Source: an uncultured Oscillospiraceae bacterium
Lineage (GTDB): Bacteria > Bacillota > Clostridia > Oscillospirales > Ruminococcaceae
Length of the DNA stretch: 20,585 nt
Direction of reading: 5' to 3'
NCBI GenBank assembly: GCA_900543295.1
Contig: UQQY01000017.1
Location: 1 to 20,585, forward strand
Shown here: positions 1-7,874 of the stretch, in pieces
How positions within the stretch are numbered: the first letter of the stretch is position 1
How the letters are laid out: every line of letters starts with the position of its first letter
The notes under the pieces: generated by a model
What the model was told of the DNA's origin: nothing
Seen by the model: the letters and a program-made list of their open reading frames with translations, nothing else
Databases searched by the model: none
Translations under genes and position numbers: made by a program

Positions 1-1
1 T

Positions 2-3000
2 TTTGAAAATAAGCTAAACCGCAGGGCATCCATCCATGTACAGGGCCTTTCCTATCATGTATTGGCCTCAGACGGCGCAAATGTCGGGTTTAATCCGGAT
101 ACGACAACTGATCGTTTTCGCTGCTATGTTTGGCAGGCGGATAAAGAGGGGGTTTATCTGTTTTCGGATATGGCGGATACCAGAAGCAACGAGAAAGGAA
201 CGAATGTGCATGGTCTGTTCGGTGCAATCATCGTGGAGGCGGCAGGTTCAACATGGTCGGATCCGGTCACAGGCAAGCCTTTGGACAGCGGTCTGTTTGC
301 GGATATTTATAACCCTGCCAGTCCTGCGTTCCGTGAATACGCGGTGTTTTTCCACGATGAATTGGAAATCCTGACGAAGGATGGCCAGCCGCCTGTCGAT
401 CCTCATACAGGACTGCCCAACGGAACCACAGCCATTAGCTACCGTTCCGAACCAATGCGCAATCGTCTTCCATTAGATCCTAACGCCGGTCATACGGATA
501 CGGCGGAGGACATTTCTATGAGTTCCTGGGCTTACGGAGATCCGGCTCCGCCTATTCTCAAAGCATATGTGGGAGATCCGTCTAAAATACGGCTGATTCA
601 CGGCGGTGTGAAAGAAACGCATGTATTCCATCTGCACAATCATCAGTGGCGCCTGGATCCGGATGATCCCAAATCTACCATTATAGATTCGATTTCAATC
701 AGTCCGCAGGAATGCTACACTTTGGATATTCTATATGGCGCGGGCAGCTTTAACGGAATGATAGGAGACGCCATTTTCCACTGCCATCTCTATCCTCATT
801 TTCACGAAGGCATGTGGACGCTGTGGCGGGTATTTGACCGTCTTCAGGACGGAAGCGGAACTTATCCGGACGGGACGCCGATAGAGGCGCTGGCGCCCTT
901 GCAGGATCGGCCTCTTCCTCCGCCGAAAGATAATCTGCATCCCGGATATCCGAATTTTATCAACGGCCAGTTTGGGCAGGAGCCTTTGCAGCCGCCGTTT
1001 GGTATTCTGAATGAGAACAACGAAAATCAAATAACTCCTTCGCCAGAAGAAGAGGCTAACTTCGTCGATCGTTTTGCTCCGGGCGCTCTGTACACGGACA
1101 CCTGTCCGTGCTGCACAGAGGAAAATATAAAGGTGTTTGAAATTGCAGCGGTACAGGCAAAGCTGGTCTATAACCGTTTTGGCTGGCACGATCCCCAGGG
1201 CCGTTTTTTTGTTCTGAAGGAGGATATTGAAAAGGAAGGAACGCTGGAACGCTATTTAAGCAAGGTAGAGTCGGGTGAAATACGGCCTGAGCCCTTGGTT
1301 ATTCGTGTCAACGCGGGCGACTGCATTGAGATACGGTTGACCAATTTTCTGCCGGAATTTATTGAAGGCAATGAATTTCAGCGAAAGACTCTTACCGATA
1401 TTGTCGGCTATCACATTCATCTGGTGAAATTTGATACAATCGTATCTGACGGCGCCGCTAACGGCTGGAATAATATCGCCGGAGCAAGAAAATGCGAAAC
1501 CTTAATTGAGCGTTTTTTCGCCAATGAAGAACTGAATACCGTATTTTTCCATGACCATCTGTTTGCCAATATGCACCAGCAGCATGGCATGTTCGGAGCT
1601 GTTATTGTAGAGCCGGCGGGAGCAGTTTTTCTCGATCCTAAAACAGGCGAAAATTTAAAAAGCGGCACAAAAGCTGTTATCCGTACTGCGGACGGCAAGT
1701 CTTTCAGAGAGTTTGCGCTTTTCCTTCACGATTTTGCTCTGTTGTTCGATCGAGACGGCAAGCCGCTTAATCCGCCGGAGCATCCGGGTTCTGATGACGA
1801 TCCCGGCGTTATGGGCATCAATTACCGATGTGAACCAATGCCCGAACGGCTGAAAATAAAAAATGATCCTGCTCACATCTTCAGTTCTTTTGTATATGGA
1901 GATCCGGACACTCCTGTTTTAGAAACCTATCCAGGAGAACCGATTCGCATCCGTCTGCTGGACGGCGCGCATGAGGAACAGCACGTCTTTAACATCGCCG
2001 GACTGCCCTGGCGAAAAGAAATCACGGATTCTTTCTCTCCGGTTGTGCAGTCTCAAACCATTGGGATATCCGAAGCGTTCAATCTGCACATTGACGAACC
2101 ATACACGGCAGGCGACTACCTGTACTACTCCGGAGGAATCGATGATTTATGGCTGGGTTTATGGGGAATCATCCGGGCTTATGCAGTACCGCATAAGAAT
2201 CTGCGGCCGTTATGCGGATTTCGTCCAATTGCGCCTCCGCGGACGCCGCCGAGGGGAGCGGTTGTTCGCAAGTTTGAAATTTCCGCCATTCAAAGAAAGC
2301 TAATATACAATTGCTTCGGGGACCATGATCCGGAAGGATTGATCTTTGTTCCAACAGATCAGGTGCGCGATGTAATGTGCGGCAAAAAAGATCCCGTTCC
2401 TTTAATTTTGAGGGCAAACGCCGGGGATTGGATTGAGGTCACGCTGCACAATCAGTTTGACCCGAACAGACCCGTCAGGTACAACGATTATCCTTCTGTT
2501 CCTCTGGATTTTCCGCATAAACCGGGCAATAGGGTATCCCTGAATCCGCAGTTTTTGAAATACGATCCAATTGCGTCATCCGGCATAAATGTGGGATATA
2601 ACGCAATAGAACAAACCGCGGCGCTGGGAGAAAGCATCAAATATCTGTGGCACGCAGACAAGGAATACGGCGTCAGCCTGCTCACTTCCTTCGGCGATCT
2701 TCGCAACCACCGCCACCATGGTTTGTTTGGGGCTGTGATTATCGAGCCGTTTGGCTCCAGGTATTATAACGGCATACGCTCTGTGTCCGAAAACTATAAA
2801 GACGAAGCTGTGATTATTGCTCCGAGTATGGAAAATTTCCGGGAATTTGTCCTGTTTGCCCACAATGGTATCCGCCTGCTCGATAAAAATGGCATGCTGA
2901 TTAAAACGACAGAGCAGGATCTCATGGATGAAGAAGGCGGCCATGACGCGCCCGATCATGAGGATACCGGAGAAAAGGGATATAATTATCGTTCGGAGAG

Positions 3001-3430
3001 GTTTTTTAATCGATTGAAGCGAATCCCCATAATCTCCAAGGTGTTTGATTCTAAAGCGCACGGCGATCCGGCAACGCCGGTTCTCCGGTCATATGTCGGC
3101 GAGCGTGTTATGATCCGTTTGATCATGCCGGCGGATAAGCCGAGAAATATCAGTTTTGCTTTGCACGGCCATCGGTGGAAAGCGCAGCCCGGCGATCCCT
3201 TTTCCCGAACCATTCCCATTCAGGGAGCAATCAGTGTTGGAAATGTTTTTAATATTGAGCCGGAACGCACAGAATGCCCAGGCGACTACCTCTATCGATC
3301 CGGTTCTCTGCGCTGGGACGTAGAATCGGGTATGTGGGGAATATTCCGTGTAATAAAGCGCAGTATTCGCTGCCATTGTGAAAACGCATGCAGAACCGCA
3401 AAACAGTGGTGGGATAAAAGAAGGGCGTGA
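2..3430 (+). CDS. Large three-unit (six-cupredoxin) multicopper oxidase, 5' partial
   Basis: The frame is open from base 2, so the gene begins before the window; a TTG at 62 is not the start, because the residues before it already read as cupredoxin sequence. 1142 residues are visible. Three tandem two-domain units start near 2, 1139 and 2276; the last two open with matching EIAAVQ/EISAIQ segments. Copper ligands remain only in the C half of unit 1 (HLHNH near 632; HCHLYPHFHEGM, 779-814, the type 1 and trinuclear motif) and the N half of unit 2 (HIH near 1412; FFHDH then HQQHG, 1547-1587). Equivalent sites in unit 3 and the second half of unit 2 are lost. This gives one type 1 site and one trinuclear cluster, so the protein should oxidise a substrate and reduce O2. 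Size and multi-domain plan resemble ceruloplasmin-like and MnxG-like oxidases. Manganese as substrate is only a guess, and export cannot be judged. Confidence 0.85.
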   Translation, partial: FENKLNRRASIHVQGLSYHVLASDGANVGFNPDTTTDRFRCYVWQADKEGVYLFSDMADTRSNEKGTNVHGLFGAIIVEAAGSTWSDPVTGKPLDSGLFADIYNPASPAFREYAVFFHDELEILTKDGQPPVDPHTGLPNGTTAISYRSEPMRNRLPLDPNAGHTDTAEDISMSSWAYGDPAPPILKAYVGDPSKIRLIHGGVKETHVFHLHNHQWRLDPDDPKSTIIDSISISPQECYTLDILYGAGSFNGMIGDAIFHCHLYPHFHEGMWTLWRVFDRLQDGSGTYPDGTPIEALAPLQDRPLPPPKDNLHPGYPNFINGQFGQEPLQPPFGILNENNENQITPSPEEEANFVDRFAPGALYTDTCPCCTEENIKVFEIAAVQAKLVYNRFGWHDPQGRFFVLKEDIEKEGTLERYLSKVESGEIRPEPLVIRVNAGDCIEIRLTNFLPEFIEGNEFQRKTLTDIVGYHIHLVKFDTIVSDGAANGWNNIAGARKCETLIERFFANEELNTVFFHDHLFANMHQQHGMFGAVIVEPAGAVFLDPKTGENLKSGTKAVIRTADGKSFREFALFLHDFALLFDRDGKPLNPPEHPGSDDDPGVMGINYRCEPMPERLKIKNDPAHIFSSFVYGDPDTPVLETYPGEPIRIRLLDGAHEEQHVFNIAGLPWRKEITDSFSPVVQSQTIGISEAFNLHIDEPYTAGDYLYYSGGIDDLWLGLWGIIRAYAVPHKNLRPLCGFRPIAPPRTPPRGAVVRKFEISAIQRKLIYNCFGDHDPEGLIFVPTDQVRDVMCGKKDPVPLILRANAGDWIEVTLHNQFDPNRPVRYNDYPSVPLDFPHKPGNRVSLNPQFLKYDPIASSGINVGYNAIEQTAALGESIKYLWHADKEYGVSLLTSFGDLRNHRHHGLFGAVIIEPFGSRYYNGIRSVSENYKDEAVIIAPSMENFREFVLFAHNGIRLLDKNGMLIKTTEQDLMDEEGGHDAPDHEDTGEKGYNYRSERFFNRLKRIPIISKVFDSKAHGDPATPVLRSYVGERVMIRLIMPADKPRNISFALHGHRWKAQPGDPFSRTIPIQGAISVGNVFNIEPERTECPGDYLYRSGSLRWDVESGMWGIFRVIKRSIRCHCENACRTAKQWWDKRRA

Positions 3431-3489
3431 AAGCAATTTGATTTTATCGAAAATTTGCATTGCAAAGATTCGCCACTAATCAAAAAATG

Positions 3490-3549
3490 AAAGCAAAACA
3501 CCATTGAAATCTGAACCCCTATGGTTTGGACTTCATGGTGTTTTGCTTT
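3490..3549 (+). terminator. Hairpin after multicopper oxidase gene
   Basis: A perfect 15-bp inverted repeat (AAAGCAAAACACCAT at 3490-3504, its complement at 3535-3549) encloses a 30-base loop about 60 bases after the oxidase stop codon. There is no long T run after it, so it is either a weak terminator or an mRNA 3'-end stabiliser. Confidence 0.5.
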
Positions 3550-3825
3550 ATAAAACCAGTGTTTAAACGATTTTTGAGATTGCTTTTATATTAGGATAAA
3601 AATCTATTTTAACTAAATCAATTTGACTTACAAGGGCAAAATAAGAAAAACTGATACGAAAAAAGCTGCCCCTGCAAACAGTAAGAGCAGCTTTATGAAA
3701 TAGGAAATTATTGTTGTTTTGTCCGACGTTTCTTCCTTTTATCAGCAGCGGACGCCTAAAGATTTCACAGACGCTATGGAATGGAATATGTATCGGCTCT
3801 TGCACCATAATAAGCGCAGAACCGA
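3550..3825. other. Intergenic region between convergent genes
   Basis: No convincing gene is seen. The stretch holds the terminator at 3657-3695. A plus-strand frame at 3719-3901 (60 codons) looks protein-like in its first 35 codons but has no ribosome site and runs antisense into the sirtuin gene. It may be a fragment of a lost gene. Confidence 0.4.
3657..3695 (-). terminator. Terminator of the sirtuin operon
   Basis: Read on the minus strand, AAAGCTGC pairs with GCAGCTTT and the right arm runs into a six-T tract. It lies about 130 bases after the sirtuin stop, with no gene on that strand in between. Confidence 0.7.
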
Positions 3826-4695
3826 CTACAATAAATCAATTATAACCTTGCCAATATCTTCATTTATGCAAAGCGATCTGTCGGCAATTTCCCCTGGATA
3901 AAATGCTTCTCCAGAATTGACGCAGGCATAGACCCCCTTCGGATTCTCCGCTGTCATGTGCCAAAATGGATACTTAATGATAGCAGGAGTGTTAAACCCG
4001 ACGCCAAGTTCTAAAAACAGAATATGCAGATTTCTGTGACGGCGGATAAAATCATCATAACGGGTTGCCGCTGTATACCACCCCGCGTCCTGCACAAATA
4101 TATCGTCACATCTTAAATTCATTGTCATAGGCCTTCCGCACACAGGACATTTCGGTATCAATTCCGCAGGAATTTTCATATCGTGTTGTTTTTCCGTCAT
4201 TTTTCGTACAACCGCCTCGTTATCGTAGGTTTTATTATGGCAGGCAGCCGAGCATTGCCACAATCCATAGTCACCCTGTGTATAAAACAATCGCCTTTTG
4301 TCAAATCCCGTAAGCTGAAACTGATGGTCAACGTTGGTTGTCAGCACAAAATAGTCTTTGCCTTTCACAAGTCTAAGTAAATCAAGGTAAGAACTTCCAG
4401 AAGGAGCATCATATCGGTTTATAAAAATGTGTCTTGACCACCATGCCCAGTATTCCTCCAATGTGTCAAAAGGATAGAAACCGCCTGCATACATATCGGT
4501 AATACCATATTTTTCATGAAAGTCCGCAAAATACTTTTCAAATCGTTCCCCGCTATAAGATAAGCCCGACGAAGCAGACATTCCTGCTCCCGCGCCGATC
4601 ACTATCGCATCTGCTGTTTCAATCTCATTTTTTAATTTTTTAATCTGTTCCGAGTAACTCTCGGTAGATGTTATAATCGAGTTCCTTGAAAACAT
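3826..4695 (-). CDS. SirTM-type (class M) sirtuin, probable protein ADP-ribosyltransferase
   Basis: A 289-residue sirtuin. The NAD-binding GAGAGMS motif lies at 34-40 and TTNVDHQF at 119-126. A zinc ribbon is formed by C148, C152, C183 and C186. The catalytic HG of deacetylase sirtuins is replaced by Q140-G141. N121, Q140 and R195 line up at a constant +3 offset with the residues I recall as essential in the streptococcal SirTM (N118, Q137, R192). SirTM enzymes ADP-ribosylate a lipoylated GcvH-like carrier rather than deacetylate. The ATG at 4695 is chosen because AGAGGTGAT sits just upstream with good spacing; this start lies inside the macrodomain gene, giving a 56-base overlap that suggests coupled translation. 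The usual partners GcvH-L and LplA2 are absent from the window. Family assignment is strong; the target is unknown. Confidence 0.9.
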   Translation of the reverse strand: MFSRNSIITSTESYSEQIKKLKNEIETADAIVIGAGAGMSASSGLSYSGERFEKYFADFHEKYGITDMYAGGFYPFDTLEEYWAWWSRHIFINRYDAPSGSSYLDLLRLVKGKDYFVLTTNVDHQFQLTGFDKRRLFYTQGDYGLWQCSAACHNKTYDNEAVVRKMTEKQHDMKIPAELIPKCPVCGRPMTMNLRCDDIFVQDAGWYTAATRYDDFIRRHRNLHILFLELGVGFNTPAIIKYPFWHMTAENPKGVYACVNSGEAFYPGEIADRSLCINEDIGKVIIDLL

Positions 4696-5419
4696 TGAAA
4701 ATCACCTCTATTTCACTATGTGTTTCTTTTTTATACTCCTTTACGGTCTGTGTCGCAATCTTTGCCGCTCTATCGTTAGGAAAATGGAATTCTCCCGTGG
4801 AGATACAGCAGAAAGCAATACTCGTGAGGCCGTTTTGCTCTGCAAGCTCCAAACAGGAACGGTAGCAGGAAGCAAGCAGTTCTTCATCTTTTTTCGTAGG
4901 CCGGCCATGAATAATCGGACCTACTGTATGGATAACATATCTGCACGGCAGATTGAATGCGGGAGTAATTTTAGACTGCCCCGTTGGTTCATCATGTCCC
5001 TGCTGTGTCATTATTTCGTCACAAGTCAAGCGTAGCTGCACCCCTGCATAAGTGTGAATCGCATTGTCAATGCACCCGTGATTCGGACAGAAGCAACCAA
5101 GCATTTGACTATTGGCGGCATTTACGACTGCGTCACACGCAAGCGTGGTAATATCGCCCTGCCATAAATATATCTCCTGCTCTACTGACTGTAAATCAGT
5201 AAGCCTGGTAATTCCCTTTTGTTTTGTTTCCTCTTGCAGATAAGCGTCTTGTATCGCCAAAAACTTATCGCTTGCGGATTGAGGCAGACGAATATTAAAA
5301 AGCGAACGAAGCAGAATTTTTTGTTCCTGCTCATCCGACGGAATTTCTATTTTAGAATACTGCGGATGCTCGTGCAATAAAGCTTTTATCAGATATTTTC
5401 TTCTTGCGATTTGTGTCAT
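4640..5419 (-). CDS. Zinc-type macrodomain protein, probable ADP-ribosyl hydrolase
   Basis: 259 residues. An N-terminal helical extension (1-80) is followed by a macrodomain with GDI at 88-90, NAAN at 100-103, the zinc-site segment GCFCPNHGC at 108-116 followed by D118, and the phosphate loop ISTGEFHFP at 206-214. The Cys/His-rich insert marks the Zn-macro class found next to SirTM sirtuins, where it removes the ADP-ribose that the sirtuin adds. The gene starts 4 bases after the stop of the flavin/ferredoxin gene, whose last codons supply the ribosome site, and it overlaps the sirtuin gene by 56 bases. The pair should form a writer/eraser system. Confidence is high for the family and for the pairing. 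Confidence 0.9.
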   Translation of the reverse strand: MTQIARRKYLIKALLHEHPQYSKIEIPSDEQEQKILLRSLFNIRLPQSASDKFLAIQDAYLQEETKQKGITRLTDLQSVEQEIYLWQGDITTLACDAVVNAANSQMLGCFCPNHGCIDNAIHTYAGVQLRLTCDEIMTQQGHDEPTGQSKITPAFNLPCRYVIHTVGPIIHGRPTKKDEELLASCYRSCLELAEQNGLTSIAFCCISTGEFHFPNDRAAKIATQTVKEYKKETHSEIEVIFNVFKELDYNIYRELLGTD

Positions 5420-5423
5420 TTTC

Positions 5424-6047
5424 TTACCCTTTCCGTATAACTGCTTTTTGCGGACAAACTTTTAAGCAGTTCCCGCAATGCAGGCAGTTTTCCTGTTTTA
5501 TCACGGCAGGATTAGTCGTAAAATCAATACAATTCTGCGGACATACCGTTTCACAGGCTTTGCATCCGATGCATTTCTTTGTAATTACAAACCCGCGTGC
5601 TTCTTCCTGCATATTCCCAATTGTAAAGAGCTTTCGCTCAATCGGCTTTTTTGAAAGGTCAAACCACTCGCCGCCGCCCTCGTATAGACAAAAAACGGTA
5701 AGAGCCTGCCGAGATTGTTCCGTTGGGTAAATTTCATACATATATTGATTTTTGGCAAAAAGCCTTTCTAAAGATGTATTCCCAACTTCCCGAACCCTTC
5801 CGCAAATTGAAATTGATATGCAGGACAAAGTATCTCTCCCCTTTATTCCTGTTAGCGCTATATATCCGCTTTTCGTCAATCGGCCATAAAAGTCTTTCCC
5901 TTTTGCCGTCAAAAAATAAAGTCCTTTTTCATCACTGTCCATAATATCTACCGCACAGGTAACAGGCAATCCCTTATCGTCAACCGTTGCCATAATAACA
6001 GAATGTATTTCTTGCTCCAGGTATTCTAACGCTTTATCTGTATTCAT
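5424..6047 (-). CDS. Flavin-binding (PNPOx-like) protein fused to a 2x[4Fe-4S] ferredoxin domain
   Basis: 207 residues. Residues 1-140 look like the pyridoxamine-phosphate-oxidase split-barrel fold that binds FMN (N-terminal SVIMATVDDKGLPVT, then the GLYFLTAKGKDFY strand). Residues 155-207 are a bacterial ferredoxin domain with two CxxCxxCxxxCP motifs (C159/162/165/169 and C188/191/194/198). The protein probably passes electrons between the iron-sulfur clusters and a flavin. It is the first gene of a tight three-gene set with the macrodomain (4-base gap) and the sirtuin. Its own ribosome site is weak. Its presence ties the ADP-ribosylation pair to redox chemistry; whether it is target, partner or bystander is unknown. 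Confidence 0.8.
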   Translation of the reverse strand: MNTDKALEYLEQEIHSVIMATVDDKGLPVTCAVDIMDSDEKGLYFLTAKGKDFYGRLTKSGYIALTGIKGRDTLSCISISICGRVREVGNTSLERLFAKNQYMYEIYPTEQSRQALTVFCLYEGGGEWFDLSKKPIERKLFTIGNMQEEARGFVITKKCIGCKACETVCPQNCIDFTTNPAVIKQENCLHCGNCLKVCPQKAVIRKG

Positions 6048-6081
6048 TTCGGCACCATCTCACAATCATAAAATCAATAAA

Positions 6082-6109
6082 GTGGGACTGCCAAATTCGG
6101 CAGTCCCAC
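6082..6109 (-). terminator. Hairpin between MBL-like and flavin/ferredoxin genes
   Basis: A perfect 11-bp stem (GTGGGACTGCC with its complement) and 6-base loop stand 15 bases after the MBL-like stop. On the minus strand a TTTATTGATTTTAT tract follows. I see no separate promoter in the short gap to the next gene, so partial read-through may supply the sirtuin operon. Confidence 0.75.
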
Positions 6110-6123
6110 AACCGTGTAACACA

Positions 6124-6915
6124 TCAGGCGTAGAAGAAGTCTGCTGTCATATCCAAATAGTTTTGACCGCTGTATGCCGGATATTGTTTTTGTACTTCCG
6201 CCTTAAAGCTGTCAGCGCCCGCACAGTCCGCCGCTATCTTTTTCAAGCTTTCGATATAGTCAATCTTAGTCTGAGCGTCTTTTAAATCTTCGGGTGTGTA
6301 ATGAGAAGTCAGGATCAAATCATAGCCTTTGGCAATATAGCCGTTCAGTTCTGCCACAATGCCGTCTGCGTGCGCTGCACCCGCAACAATAGAATGGCAG
6401 TCATGACCGAGCATATGAGTATATACGACATTGATTTCCGGGATTGCAATATCAAAGGCTTCGGCAGTCTGTTTGATAACAAAATCAATGCCGCCAATCG
6501 TTACCTTGCCCTCGCTGATAATATTGGTAATCTTATGTACGGACGAATCGAAAATCTCTCCGAATGCGTCGGCAAACTTGTCAATCAGGGCTTTTCCCCC
6601 GCCGTTTTTCGAATAGTCCACGGCATTTTGTGTCGCATACTTGGGTACTTTCGGCAGGAAAGTAGCGCCTGCGCCGTGATAAGCAATGAGCATACCCTCT
6701 ACCTGCATATCTTTCAGATATGCGGTAAGCTCGCTGTTGTTGTCAAAGAAACAGGGAGATTCGATAAGCACCGCCTTGCCGTCTTTCTCAACGATAAAAA
6801 CCTCATCGTCAATAAAATCGTTGGTTTTGTATGCGTGAAGTCGGACGTCACCGAAGTCATAGACGTTCATTTCCCCCTTTGCAAGGCGTACCGTCTTACA
6901 TGTGTTCTTATTCAT
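6124..6915 (-). CDS. Metallo-beta-lactamase-fold-like protein with degenerate metal motif
   Basis: 263 residues, no signal peptide. The order of elements (an IVEKDGKAVLIESP strand pair at 41-54, a strand ending in a His loop at 75-85, YTHMLGHDCHS at 165-175, ILTSHYTPE at 201-209) fits the MBL hydrolase fold. The normal HxHxDH metal motif is reduced to H80-GAGAT, so most of the expected metal ligands at that position are gone. H167, H171, H174 and H205 remain and could bind something else. Start: ATG at 6915 with AGGAGG 9 bases upstream. It is divergent from an HxlR regulator, with a good promoter and a dyad between them, so it is probably the regulator's target. The reaction is unknown. It might instead be a non-catalytic binding protein. 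Confidence 0.6.
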   Translation of the reverse strand: MNKNTCKTVRLAKGEMNVYDFGDVRLHAYKTNDFIDDEVFIVEKDGKAVLIESPCFFDNNSELTAYLKDMQVEGMLIAYHGAGATFLPKVPKYATQNAVDYSKNGGGKALIDKFADAFGEIFDSSVHKITNIISEGKVTIGGIDFVIKQTAEAFDIAIPEINVVYTHMLGHDCHSIVAGAAHADGIVAELNGYIAKGYDLILTSHYTPEDLKDAQTKIDYIESLKKIAADCAGADSFKAEVQKQYPAYSGQNYLDMTADFFYA

Positions 6916-6989
6916 AGTAATAGCCTCCTGAGCATTTTGTTTATTGTGCTTTGAGTCTTACAGCGGCCGTTCTGTTCTGCTCTTGCTTC

Positions 6990-7017
6990 ATTATATCAGG
7001 TCAATTTTTTCTGTAAA
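6990..7017 (-). promoter_or_regulatory. Promoter of the MBL-like gene
   Basis: On the minus strand a TTTACA -35 box (7012-7017) and a perfect TATAAT -10 box (6990-6995) are separated by 16 bases, about 80 bases before the start codon. Confidence 0.75.
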
Positions 7018-7044
7018 GTAAGCACTTTTTTGTAGCGTAGTTAC
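7018..7044. promoter_or_regulatory. Candidate HxlR operator
   Basis: GTAAGCAC (7018-7025) and GTAGTTAC (7037-7044) form an imperfect dyad (GTAA ... TTAC) that directly abuts the -35 box of the MBL-like gene. A further AGTTACC at 7064-7070 repeats the right arm (7039-7045) 25 bases away. HxlR-type dimers bind such dyads; assignment to this regulator is inference. Confidence 0.45.
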
Positions 7045-7188
7045 CTGAAAGTGACCATTGAGCAGTTACCAAAAGGATACTAATGCGCAAATACAGGGAT
7101 TTTCGGATAATATCGAAGAACTAAACTATTTGGAAAGATTTTTTTGAAGCGTCCTGCCGCAAACAGGAAATCTTGATTTCTTAATGTC

Positions 7189-7207
7189 TGTACAGTACAA
7201 TTATAAT
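7189..7207 (+). promoter_or_regulatory. Candidate autoregulatory site and -10 box of hxlR-type gene
   Basis: A perfect 11-base palindrome, TGTAC-A-GTACA (7189-7199), is followed by TATAAT at 7202-7207, forty bases before the regulator's start codon. No good -35 box is present, which leaves room for control by a bound protein. Confidence 0.4.
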
Positions 7208-7246
7208 GTTAATTTCTGTTTGAGACTATTGAATGGAGGTACTGAA

Positions 7247-7582
7247 ATGTCTGAATCAAAAACAATAAAAGATTTACCTGCTTGCCCTGTAGAAACAACC
7301 TTAACGCTTATCGGAGACAAATGGAAAGTGCTGATTTTACGAGATCTGTTGACAGGTACAAAACGCTTTGGAGAATTAAAAAAATCTGTGGGAAATGTCT
7401 CGCAGAAAGTATTAACTACACAACTCCGCGCAATGGAAAACAGCGGATTGCTTACCCGCACTGTATATGCGGAAGTGCCGCCGAGAGTAGAATATACCTT
7501 AACAGAGTTAGGACAAAGCCTACAGCCTATTCTCGACGCTATGCGGAATTGGGGCGAGGACTATAAGTCTTCCCTAACATAA
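7247..7582 (+). CDS. HxlR-family winged-helix transcriptional regulator
   Basis: 111 residues from the ATG at 7247, chosen over an upstream in-frame start because TGGAGG sits 5 bases before it. The sequence has the HxlR pattern: a Cys near the N terminus (CPVETTLTLIGDKWKVLILR), the F-x-ELKK segment, recognition helix VSQKVLTTQLRAME, and the wing PPRVEYTLTELG. Members are small dimeric regulators, often responding through the N-terminal Cys to aldehydes or oxidants, and they commonly control a divergent gene. Here that is the MBL-like gene at 6124-6915. A terminator follows 6 bases after the stop, so it is transcribed alone. Confidence 0.9.
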   Translation: MSESKTIKDLPACPVETTLTLIGDKWKVLILRDLLTGTKRFGELKKSVGNVSQKVLTTQLRAMENSGLLTRTVYAEVPPRVEYTLTELGQSLQPILDAMRNWGEDYKSSLT

Positions 7583-7587
7583 AGTTA

Positions 7588-7620
7588 GCTGGTATCCAAA
7601 TATAGGATACCAGCCGCTTT
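7588..7620 (+). terminator. Terminator of the HxlR gene
   Basis: GCTGGTATCC (7588-7597) pairs perfectly with GGATACCAGC (7604-7613), followed by CGCTTTTT. Confidence 0.9.
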
Positions 7621-7657
7621 TTCAACGAACAACGATTGATTAACGGGGATTATATAA

Positions 7658-7858
7658 TCATTTATAAAAAAAATATTCGCCGGCAGGTGTCAATGTAAAC
7701 TTACGGTTTTTTCGTTCCAACAAATCGAAACTCAGTTCTCGTTCCAACGCCTGTATTTGCTGAGAGATTGCAGACTGAGAGACGTAACATTCCTCTGCCG
7801 CTTCTGAAAAACTGTTATTGCGAACAACAGCTTGAAAATATCGAATTTGGCGTATCAT
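7658..7858 (-). pseudogene. Truncated LysR-type regulator (DNA-binding domain only)
   Basis: 66 codons encode a textbook LysR helix-turn-helix (IRYFQAVVRNNSFSEAAEE, then VSQSAISQQIQALE and LTPAGEYF). The frame stops straight after LTPAGEYFFYK at an eight-base A/T run. Members are about 290-300 residues, so roughly 220 residues of effector domain are missing, and only about 35 bases separate the stop from the HxlR terminator. No continuation is seen in another frame. It is probably a deletion relic; a small DNA-binding peptide could still be made. No clear ribosome site precedes the ATG. Confidence 0.8.
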
Positions 7859-7874
7859 TTTATTTTCACCACTT

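Noticed and set aside
36..374. Plus-strand frame at the left edge
   Set aside because: It is out of frame with, and fully inside, the multicopper oxidase gene and shows no domain.
3719..3901. Plus-strand frame of 60 codons next to the sirtuin gene
   Set aside because: No ribosome site, no recognised family, and the last third is antisense to the sirtuin gene; at most a fragment.
3826..4695. Ordinary protein deacetylase sirtuin
   Set aside because: The catalytic His is replaced by Gln and the gene is paired with a Zn-type macrodomain, which points to the ADP-ribosylating SirTM class.
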